From NCBI GenBank assembly GCA_002633005.1, contig NMRA01000344.1, forward strand, positions 172,499-236,498: a DNA stretch of 64,000 nt. Direction: 5' to 3'. The stretch comes from Phoronis australis. Its lineage: Eukaryota > Phoronida > Phoronidae. The notes under the pieces are model-generated. The model had not been told where the DNA came from. It saw only the letters and a program-made list of their open reading frames with translations, and ran no database searches. Each line of letters starts with the position of its first letter. Position 1 is the stretch's first letter. Shown here in pieces: positions 48,528 to 60,500 of the stretch. The position numbers were made by a program, and so were the translations under genes.

Positions 48528-51500
48528 GTAGGTCTGTGTTGGGTTGGGGGCACTTTGGGCAAATGCTAGAGCACGTTGATCTGTCTGTCATGATTGGGGT
48601 AAACTGCCTTGGTAAGTCCCTGCGGGGTTGGGGTAAACTGCATTGGCGAGTCCCTGCGGGGTTGATCATTTAGGGAAGTATATTACATTGTCAGGCAGCT
48701 GTGGTTAAAATATACTGAGATAAGGTGTGAAGTGGGTTATTGTGGCAGTGAGTCATGTGTACACATTAATGGTGGCCTAGTTAAATTCATATAGGTAAGG
48801 AAGATATTTGCCGAGATGCAGAGGAAGCAACACTGTACGAGTGGCGGAAAGGAGAAACTGGAGCTTGTGTGCACACACTTGTCATGCTACATGTCAACAT
48901 GAACATTAACTAAACAACACCTTTTAGTTTGCTGGATATCTTTGTTTTGTTAACATGGGGGTCCCAGTGTTCCTAACGGTAGCCTTACCCAGTGTGAGAA
49001 GGATTCAAAGTAATTTTTTCTCTTGTTTGAAAAGCACTTTTCAGTTCTAAAATGTTGGAGCTATTTTGCAATTAAGTGTTGAATTATAATTTGTTTTACG
49101 GTCAACTTGCGTTCTGATTATGTTTGACCAGTATAAAATGTATGCTGTAGATTATGAGGGTATCATAAGTGCTACATGTCATTCTCTGCTGATCCTATAT
49201 ACAAGTACTTTGAGGAAGTATGCCTTGAGGGTAGTTGTAATTATCTACTACCTGATGTAACCCAAGGGTATTTGGCTTCTGCTACCAGCATTCTTTTAGC
49301 CAGGTCACTCCATAGGTTGGTGCTGTACGCGCAATGCAACTGTGTTACTTACTAAAACATTCATCAGGAATATACGCTCATCAGATTTGTAGAGTCGGAA
49401 ACATTAAGTGCATAAATCTAGTGTTGTTTTATCTTTTGCATTAATCACAACTTCTGTCACCGTCCATGTCACATCTTCCCTTACCTGTCTCCCCTACCAT
49501 GGACTGGTCCATTTCCTACCTTATGCCTCACTGCCTACCTGGCTGTCACTACGTGACCCAGCGACCATGGAGCATGGAGCTGGCTGAAGAGGCTGTAAAG
49601 GTGCTGTTGGAACATATCCTTTACTCATATCTGTGTTCACCAACATCCCTGGTGGGGTTGGGGGGGAAGAGCAATCACACCGTGCCCTGCCCCCCTGGGA
49701 CAGACTTCCATGACCATGGGCGTGAGAGAATTCGGGGAGGTCGGACCCCTCAGAAGTTTCAGATTAGGATAATTTATGAGGAACTACCCAGGTAGGAGTA
49801 GTGTGTCATACCATTGTCTTGTATAAGTGTTGTTTATTCGCATAATTTACCATTTTAATTTTCTTTTTGTGTTGGCTCTAATTTAGTTGGAAAGTTGTGC
49901 ATTCCACTCTGGCTGACATAGCAAAGAGTTTGTTTAGTTGTCACTCCCTCTTTCCCAATACGTTTTTCGTGATTCAAGCAAGAAGCGAAAAGTGTAAGTT
50001 TGAATGTTGCCATGGACTACCATGTATTTGTTATTCCCTCACTGTATCATGACATCGTGATGCATTAAAGATAAAAGAAAAGAATAGAGTGAAGTCTTGA
50101 ACTCGATGTTTAACATTATTAGTCTAAGTCTGATGTTAATGTTTTTTTTGTTGATGCAGCGGGAGGTGGTGAGCGATGGTGGCTAACGTTAGTCATCCAC
50201 CGCTCTCTGTTAATTATTTATTACGTGTTCATAGTCCAGAATTGTTATGAAGCTTGTTAGGCCAAAATAACATAATCGCTTGTGATCTGCTGCCAACTCA
50301 TTTTGAAACCTGTGCCTCAACGCTGGCATCAGGTGGCGCTAGGTACAACGAGAAGGATCGTGATCCATTTTGGTTGGCATCCGTAGGCGCTGGGTAAAAA
50401 AGAGAATGATCCTAGCCTGTTTCATCTGACATCAGATGACAAAATATGTAAACCTAAAAAATATTGCAACATGACATAAGTTTCAAAAAAGCTATTTTGG
50501 CCTTGTATAATGGACTTGTTCTATTTGGAACATTCCGGTGAGTAATGAACCTCGGAGATAAAATGTCATCATATACCGTACCCCTACAGGTCGACGCCTG
50601 TGCAGGGTGTGGAAATTGTGAAATTAAAAAGTCAAGGGACGAGCATTAAAATTTTCGACAAGTCACGAATTTCAATGTACCCAAATTGTTGATTTGCTCA
50701 TAAAAAATACATTGACAGACTTTGTTTTGGTCTTGAGCCTGAAATATTAGAATCTCTGTTATTGTGTGGTCAAATTTGAATGGAGGAGCGCTTCATGTGG
50801 TGCAGAAGTCAAAATGACAGTTTCACGTCTGCTTCAGTGAAATCTTTGTAATCATGTGTCCTGACATGTAGGCACTTTGCACTGACACCACTTGACCTCC
50901 TGTTGTTACATACACACAATCCTTTTCTCAAGCCTGGTCATGCCTGTCTTTTCTGATTTTTTCTTACTCTCAGAAATGCATCAGATGAATGCAAATCTTG
51001 CAGAATTATCCAGCTTGTGCCTTTGTGCAAAAGTTGTGTTGAAAAATTTCTGGAAAATTTTCCAGAATGGAATCGACAAAGGAACTGAAGACTCGCAGGA
51101 AAAATCAAATTACCGTAATCGTTCGGGTTAATGCCCATGCTCAGTTAACCGCCCATCCCCGACTTTAAGTGGATTTTCGATTTAACCGCCCACTGCTCAG
51201 TTAAGCGCCCCCCTGCGATTTTTGAAGATTTCCAGTTAAGCGCCCACCTCTCGGTTAAGTGCCCATCCCCGACTTTTAAGGAATGAAGATTTAGCACCTA
51301 GTGCTAAGGAAACGCGCGATTCCCCGACTTTTAGAAAAAGATCGACGATCACAGTGAGTGCAACGACGCCGGGACTCCGAGACGGTGGTTTAGCAATCTG
51401 AATTACAATACAGGTAACGAGTTATTGTCTTCGGTCATGAACTCACTTCAAAATATAATACTTGAACCTTTTTGTCACTTTCTTTTCTTCCCTTGTTTGT

Positions 51501-54500
51501 AAAGTTTAAGAATGCCGCCGGCATCAAAACCTCCGCTTTCAGCGACTTTGTCTGCCGCGCTGAGTTTCCGTCTGCAGTGCACTAGATAAAACATATATTC
51601 GAAAAAATCACGCCAGAGAAATGTGACAATGGTTTTGCCAACCCTCCAAATTCTATTAAGGTGGGAAGCTCTCGAATTTTGAACAAATCTCACAACTCAC
51701 GGAAAGATGTCAAATTCTCAATATTTTGATGAATATAACTGCCGGGTTATAGAGGGTGTGGGGCGACCGAAGGGACAGTACAAGTGCCTTACTGGGTTAC
51801 CGATTTCGATGCTGCCTGTCGATTTCTGAATTCAAACGTTGGCAATAATGTATGTTTGTGTATTATCTTGAAGTAATAAAAAAACGGCTAGTCAAATTTT
51901 GTTTTTCGCTTATTGCATCTCAGTCAAACTGGTTAGCAGATTTAACTAATGTCGCTGGCTGTTCTTTACTATTCTTGCGTCAGCCTGCACGTAAGCGTGA
52001 CTGTGTGAATAATCGTTTCCACGTCCCCTTTTTAGCCATCCAGAATAATTGTGTATATACATTGGCCATTCAGCCTGAACAAAAATTTTTACCATTCGAG
52101 TCTGAAATAGCTACGATGTAGACTGCTTGATGATAGTGGGTAGGAGATTCACACAGCTAGTTACAAGGATGGGCTTAGGGAGCAATAGACTTGACATCGC
52201 AGTTTTGGGGAACATTGGCAACGGAAGAATATCGTAAAGAACTGGGTCTTTCGTAACAACAGCTTAAAAGCACATGATAGTCACGCCCGTTTTTGTTACT
52301 TCGAACTGTCGCTATGTGTGACTGATTTGTAGTGGTGCACGTGCGCAAGTTCCCACAGTTTGTAGTGCATGTTACCTTGACACCAATATGTGATGGACAG
52401 GTGACTCACACATAGGCCCTACGTGCGTGAATACCGCCACTATCTTTGGCCATAAAAAACGAGATGCAAATTGAAAGAGGCCGTTATATTACTTGACGGC
52501 ATTTCCAAGTCACGATTGTCAGCCGACTGAGACATTGCGCGATAACAGCGGGACCGAACAGTGCCGCAGTGCGATATTACAAGTGATATAAATAGGATAA
52601 TCTGGACATCTCAGTTGCATGAAAAATAAATGTTTTTCCACCACGAAGTTTGGTAAGGTGATCGTTTAGAATAATGAATTGAAACATTGCTGTTTTCTGA
52701 CATTTTGTAACATATATATGCAGTTGCTTTAAATTTTATTCTTGATCGACGACTGGCTCGACCACCCCCGATCCTTGTCTTACGTCTTTGCATAGCATGT
52801 TTGGCGCAACGACAAGAGAGCAATGCCGGGCTGTCGAGATAAGACAGCTAGCCGCAGAACCATACGCTGAAAATGTCATTGAGTCACGGAGTGTCGACTA
52901 TAACATCCCAAACACAAAAAACAGCAGAGTTTTTTTTCAAACTTATTACAACCAATTTTAAAACTGTTCTCTGAGTCGGAACTTGACAGCTATATATAGT
53001 ACGAGACTGTAACCATAAATTTGATGTCTGACCTCTGCAACACATGAAGCTTGCATGCGCGCACTTAAGCAGGGTCACATCTTGAAACAGTTTTAATTCT
53101 AGTGGAGGCTGCGAGGTCACTGGTCGGCTGCGCACCGCAGGACGGCACGGGGCTATTACTCAGCAATTTTGTAAGTTTTATAGTGAATGATTAATCTGAA
53201 GGCAAGAGAACCTTTGTTGGGATCATCCACTGTTATGACGTTTTCACAGTCATTTGGCGACGTGACGATAAAGCTCTTTGAAAAGGGCTATGCGTTCCGA
53301 GTATGATTGTCGTGTCGGGATTTAGATCGCCAGGTAAGATTAACCGCCCAGGGCGGTTGTCTGTCGTAATAAGCGCCCATGTTCGGTTAACCGCCCATCC
53401 CCTACTTTAGGTGGATTTTCGATTTAACCGCCCACTGCTGGGTTAACCGCCCTCCCCCGATTTTTTGGATTCGCCATTTTAACCGCCCAGGGCGTTAACC
53501 CGAACGATTACGGTACTTAAAACTTTCTTTAGCAGAATGCTATCAGATGTGGTTTGAACCCTTCTCTTCAAGTTTTAATGTGATCTTATGTCCTTCATCT
53601 TTAGCTGCAAGTTAAGACCTCTTTATTAAAAATTGAGTTGTGCAGTCATTTCTGTGTTTTTGGAGCGCATGTGATATTTGATAATTAGGAATTATGGTGT
53701 CTTGAATTATGGAAAGGCTATCATAATGAAAACTTATTTTGTAGATTGCGAACACTTAACATTTTTGACACTCTGTGCACCCAAATGCTGACAGGTTGTT
53801 AACACAAGATTTTGCATGAGGGGCTATCAAAACAGGACTTTAATAATTTTCACAAAACTTTTCTTTAAGTTGCATAAACAAAAACAAAATGATATTTTAG
53901 AAAATTGTGTTCTTGGCATCTCATATAAACCAATTATGTCAAATAGAATTTAATCATGTGGTGATAATGTTGTTTTGCTAGCAGTGCACGTTTTCACTAA
54001 ATTTTACTAAAAGAAATTATCGTGTGACCAATTAACGGCAAAATAAAATTCTAGAGGCTTTTCACTTTCAGAAAATGTATACTTTTACTGAGTTAAAATC
54101 TACAGTTTCATTCCCTATTTGTCTAAATGCTCACACTTGTCAATGACGTCCTGCATAAGATGGTAGTCCTTTGACCCTCTCTTGTATTGCGCCCTCTAGT
54201 GGGCCACATCTGGCCTACATGACTTGGACCAGGTTTTGTTACTTGTCCTCGTTCTGCCTTTTCTGGGTGACTTGGTCAGCTGCATGCCCTTAGATAAAAC
54301 CTGTTGCCCTCCATCAGTATATAGTGACCCAATAAAAGCTAACTGTTAACTTAGTGTGGGAGAGTCCATCATTGTGCAACACAATGAGAGGAGGTTGATC
54401 AGTGATTTTCTGAAGACAGCCATCGCATGTTAGTGGCAAAGCATGAAGCTGGTCAATTTTTTCACTTTGCAAACTTGTCTACTTCAGTAAAATTGAAGAA

Positions 54501-57500
54501 GAGATCAAAGAAGAGCGCACCAAGGACACAATCCTTTCTAAGGAAAAAAACTTTAGTAATGACGACTGTTGCATGCGATGCCTGGCTGGGTTCATCTTCC
54601 TGTTCCGACGTCGACTGCAGTGTGATAGGTGTCGCTACTGGGTGTGCAAGGACTGCAGCAAGTGGGATGAGACTAAGAAGGTCTACATGTGCAATGTCTG
54701 TGAGAAGGAGGCGTAAGTAGACAGTAGGAATTAAGCTCCGTGGACTAAACATGCTACAATATGTAAAAAGGTCTACTTGCGTAATGTCTGTGAGAAGGAT
54801 ACAGAAGTATGTGGTAGGGAGCTGAGAGCTCTAAACATGCTGTATAACGTGTCTCATTAAAACCTGGAATATGAAAATTAACTTGTTCTTGCAACTCTGG
54901 GGATTCCGGCGTTGCTGAACTTGTTTGGTCTAGTAAATCTTGACCAGTTGTGCGAGACTATTTTATGTTAATATTCAAACAAAATTGATCAAGGTGAATG
55001 AATGACCAAAGCTGGGCAAGTTGCAAGTTTGTTCATTTGACCCTGCCTATATTTCGTACATACAAGTAGGTGGTGGTCTGGCATCATATGAAACTGATAT
55101 AGGTTATTAAGTTTTTAATAACAAACATGAGTCTGGGTAGTGCAATTGAATATTATCATTGTGGATTATGAGACTCGGGATAAGGAGATCTTATAAGACT
55201 CTGCCTAGTTGCCTATTGTGCTAAGATTTGTTGACAAAAACAATCTGGTATATCTAGAAGTGCAATTAATTTCAAGGATTTGTTCACATTTCTGTCTCAT
55301 TTTGCTAAAAAATGAAATGTGAATGCCTGACAAAACTCACCTCTGATCTAGAGCAGATTTCACTCTTACCGTAATCAAATGTCAGTGAATTAGTTTTAGT
55401 TCTTTGTCAATCAAAAATACCTTATTCGCCCATGTCCCAATAAGTGCACCCAACGCGTTTTCAGACTTCGCTAAAATAAGCGCCCATCCCATGAACGTGT
55501 ATACATTTGAAAATTGCCTTACCTACAGTTCTAAAATTCTACAGTAATGTCTTCAATTTATCAATAATATCCGACAGTCCTGAAAAAATCATTGTGTGCC
55601 AAATTTTTAGACCATGAGCCTTGCCGCTATGTCGGTATTTAGCCGTGAATATACACTTACCTTGACGAGGGTGTATAAAGTATGGTAAGGCGGGGGGTAC
55701 CAATGAGAACATCAAAACCATCACGAACTCAACTAAACGCTAACTAACGCTTACTGAAATGGAATTTATAGAAATGGGAAGGAATATTACGAGGCAGATT
55801 TTGTGAGCGTTAAAGGCCTATTTAGATTTTTGTTTTTAGCCCTGAAAACGGTGAAATTTTGCAGCTTTAAGTTTATTATCTGTTCATTCCTTCATGTTCT
55901 GTTTATCAGCTGTTCATTCCTTCATGTTCTATTTATGATCTGTTCATTCCTTCATATTCTGTTTATTAGCTGTTCATTCCTTCATGTTCTGTTTATTAGC
56001 TGTTCATTCCTTCATGTTCTGTGTATTAGCTGTTCATTCGTTCATACTCTGTTGTTTATTTGCAGGGGACTGGAGAAGCAACAGAGTGACTGGTTCTACA
56101 AAAATGTGACCAAAAAGTTTAAACAATTCGGTAGTGCTAAAGTTGTTCGTTCGCTGCAAAAAAGCAAGCGAGTAGCCTCGCAAAGTTTGTCGCATTGGCA
56201 CGAATCAAAACGTAAAAGCCTGTTCGCTATTAATTGGGAAGGTATACCCCTGTCTCCTTTCCTCTTTGTTTGCTTTGTAAAATTTCCTATAATTTTTGTT
56301 CAATTAATCATTAAAGATAAAAAATATCTCAAATGTCTTTTAACCAACTTTTTCTCACTTGTTACTGGTAAATGCAGAAGCTATGAACCTGCCTCCATTA
56401 AAAACAGACTTCATTTTGACAACGTGTCAAAGTTAGTCTAGATTTGGTCCTTACACGTTTTAGAAGTCGTTAATGTGCTTGAGTTGAACTGACAGTTCCA
56501 AATTGCTTGCGGCAGTTGTTTGGTGTTTAATATGACTCGTTTGGCCATGCCAACTTCCTGGGCCTTGTCACAAGCCAACAAACAAACCATCAGTACCCGA
56601 GGTCAGACATCTCTAACTTGTAATTCAAGTATGAGACAATTTAAGCCCAATTTCTCAACAGGAGGTTTATAGTAACTTCAACCATTAGGTCATTGATTCA
56701 TTATTATGTTTTGTGTCCATTCACGGTAGCATGTTCAGCTAATTAACGAATCATATACTGGACTTTGTTGAAATGACATTGTATGAACAAACAGGCGTTT
56801 GTCTCAGTAACTTTTACGTTGGCTGTGATCACTTTGGTTGGATTTTGTCATGTGATAAAACACGGGAAGTAACTCCAAAGAGAAGGGATCCCTAGTCAGG
56901 TGACACCATCCGGTTGATTTGAATTTACATTGTTTATTACCTTTAAACCACCTTTAAAAATAATTGCAGGTGGTCCGTTACATGCTGAACCAAACATGCG
57001 AAGCCCACCCAGGTGGGCCCATTGCACTAAAAACCTGGAACCATTTTTGTGCTTTATTTATATGTCCATGAGAGCAAGTAGCTGCATGTGATGTTTAATA
57101 AATAGATAAAACTGAGATGAGGAGCTTGACAATGAACATCGTCTCTACTGGCACTGCCAGTTGAGATGATGGAGCTCCTATAGGCGCTTCATATGCCCGA
57201 AGCTTTTTGGCAAGTTATGTCTCACCTTGACTAATGACAAGTGGTCATTGTGTGGATTATTAAATGGCTGTGAGAGAGTCAGCTGCATGGGATCTGAAGT
57301 AAAATCCATTTGTCATTTCTCTGCAAATATGTGTCAGCTGTGACACTCTCCCTGTCTTCTGTGTCTTACAGTAGAAACTGGGTTTCTTGAAATGCAAAAA
57401 TGCCATTAGTTCCCAGTAAAACCGTTTTCTGGTATTCGGATTTCAATGCATTCTTGAGAGACCCTGTGTAAATATGAGATAGGAAAGATGTAGAACATTC

Positions 57501-60500
57501 CAGCAGTAATTGGCTGCTGTCGTTTTATTGACTTTTCCACTGTGAATTGAGCTGTTAGTAATGAACATAGTGTCAAACATTGACTACAGGTGACGCAGTG
57601 GAACTAATCATTGTCAATGTTTGTGCACCCCCCACACATGTGTTTTGATAGGTGTATTATTTGGTTGGTAATGATATCCGTTGTAAACTTTGAAGTGAAG
57701 TAAACTCTCTTGTTCCCGTTTAGCGAATAAACACCCAAATCTTGTGGAATTGTCGTGGCTGTCTTATGACTTGAGTATTGACATCCACCCAAAGTGATCA
57801 TTGCTGCTGAGTCCACAATTTGACTTGTAAATTTGCTTAACATCATGTTACTAGTTTTCAATTACATTTTCAATGAAAATTTTGTTTCCGTGTTTGTTTC
57901 AATCTTACTGCAGGGTAAAAGTGATTGCTTATCATCATTACTGCTGGAAATGCACAAATTACCTTTCCCTATTGTTTGTATTTTTAATTTTGTAGCAAAA
58001 TTAACTTTTGTTTGCTGTGGTGGTTCAAGTGTGTGGCATTGTCTCATCTTGTTTATTCTCTGTTTGATCTGCTCCTAACTGCTAACTGCTAATTACTAAA
58101 ACATGAATCGTGTTTATGGTACTCTGCAGTGACACCTTTTGGGGATATCTAATGTCCCTTGGATTGTACTGTCTGCATGGATTGCATGATTGTTTTGATA
58201 GGATATGGATAGGTGGCGCATCTAAATAAGAGGCTCAATTTAAGGAAACACTGCTGCATACAAAATGAAATAATTTCACTCACTGTGGTTGTCCTTTGAC
58301 AGCCTCTCAATTCTCATCACAATAATTAACACAACTGGCCTATTTACACAGGAATTGAACTTTTGTTTGCTGTAAGGTGTTTTTATGTCGTATCTCAATT
58401 ATCTTCATTGTACAAAAGGTTATTATTTAGTTCCCTTTTTCACACTGATATGGAACCCAGTAATAGTCTTGTTCGAAATGTAGCTTGACTTCTTTAAAGG
58501 AAAGTAAAAGAAATTTTAATTCATAGGACAGTTACAGTTTAAAATTTACTGTACATTGAAACAGATATTTTGCTTCATATAATCCTTAGTTTAACAATAT
58601 GTATGAAGGTCATGAGGATTAATGTTGGTTTTGTCTGCATGCTTCCCAGAATGCTTCAGTTTTAATGTCGCTTTCAACTAAATTTATGTTCTTTGTTGGA
58701 TGTCATTGCTTTTGCACAATTCCGGGCATCACAAGCTTTTTATCTCTTAGCTAACTGCTGCTTTAAGCTGCCTAACCATGTTGCTGGCTTACTGGCTTTC
58801 TTGCTGACGATTACTATGTCATATGGCCAACGAATTGAGCAGTGTCACCATCATATGACCAACGAATTGAGCTCTGTCTCACTAACCATGTGAGCCATGA
58901 ATTGAGCAGTGTCTCACCATCATATGACCAACAAATTGAGCAATGTCTCGGAACCAAAATGCTATAATCTTTGGAGGTTACTTTCTTGCAAATTGTGTAA
59001 ATTTAGACTAAGGTTACAATTTTCTTAGTTATTTTTCTAACGTGATTTACTTTAATTTAATGAGTTGTTTTAATTTGAATTATTATGATATCCAATATAG
59101 GCTGTTGTAACTTTTTGCTACATTATGTAATGATTTCTTATTGATCTGATTGTATGTAGTTTAGTAACTCGAGCATGCCCTACCTTTAAGTGACACATCT
59201 ACATGTAGCATGTTGATTATGACACCTGTCAATCAATTTTAGCTTTTAGCTCTATTGTTCTCTTACTCCCCACACAACGTAGATATGCCCCTCCTTATCG
59301 TAGTCTGTTCTATCCTACTCCTCTGATAGTTCCTTCTCACTAACTCAATTTTCAGCCTCGGACGAAGTAGATGCCACTCTAGATGTCGACCCGTCACAGT
59401 CGATCTACAGTACCATTCAATCTGAGCGCGAGCGACGAGTTCGTACCTCCGTTCAGGGATTCTTTAGCTCTTCTTCCAAAGGTAGCGGGAAAGGTACTTG
59501 GCCATCATTCCAGTCTGCCAGTCTTAAACTTGCGCAGCCCGAGATAAGCTAGTCAGCAACTTCTTGTAGTACTATCTTTCTTATCCTTACTGGAATATTG
59601 ACCTTGAACTTACAGTGTAGTGTAGTCCATATGATTGAATCAGTTTTGTAACAGGCACAGGTCTTAGGAGCCTGGATAACATCATTATGTATCCTGTGGA
59701 TTTTAATCAACAACATTTCACATTGTTGTAATCTTACCCCTATTTTAGCTTATTTCCATCAGTTAGGCGTTCTGTTGAAGTGGTACATGTCGACAGTTTA
59801 ATTTTTCAATTGAAATAGTTCATCAAGCCTGCAGTGGTTTAATCTTGGTTACCAGCGGCTTACTATATGTTCAACGTTGTTTTCGTGGACTGTAAATTGG
59901 GGACGTAAAATTGTAATGACTAACTTTCAAAAATGCTGCTTCATATATCACTCACATTTGACACATGTAGACAGTTTGAAGCTGGCCGTAATTGCTGAAG
60001 GAAAGTTATTCCTTCTGATAACTCCAAAAACACATCTCTACATTACAGTCCTGCAGCTGTACCAATGAGTTGTGCGCACAACACTTGTAACTATTAGTAG
60101 CTACTAACTTTTGTTCAACATACAACCTTTAATGTGACTGTACTTTGCTAACTGACAGGTTTAAGGGTGTTCAACAAGCTGAGGAGGACCTAACAGTTAA
60201 TTGGTTTTCTTCAACTTTACTGTCTTGTCAATTGACATATACTCAACTTGATAGCCCCATACTAACAAAACAATGTGGAAAAATTTAAGTTTCGAAAAGA
60301 CAACTGTCAAGTTACTGTCTGACCTAGTATGGAACTGCAAAGTTGAAATTCTACAGAAGTTGCCTAGCTTCAGAGCAACCACACTTTGTTTCGTTGTTGG
60401 TGTGTTGTTATGGGAATATCAATCCTTTAGTATATGCATAACGTTCACAATTCTGTGCGAGATAAATTTGTTACACATGGTTTGTAATGGTTTGACCCTT

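Noticed and set aside
49574-49792. p31comet (MAD2L1BP)-like protein, from the LLEHILY helix
   Set aside because: Similarity stops after about a dozen residues and none of the following conserved blocks can be found.
54427-54752. 97-codon plus and 96-codon minus frames over exon 2
   Set aside because: They overlap the zinc-finger exon in other frames; the frame with CxxC pairs and matching phases is the coding one.
55803-56441. 212-codon frame as a single gene or full exon
   Set aside because: Only 56066-56241 fits the splice phases; the rest is an intronic 30-bp minisatellite and downstream intron that happen to be open.
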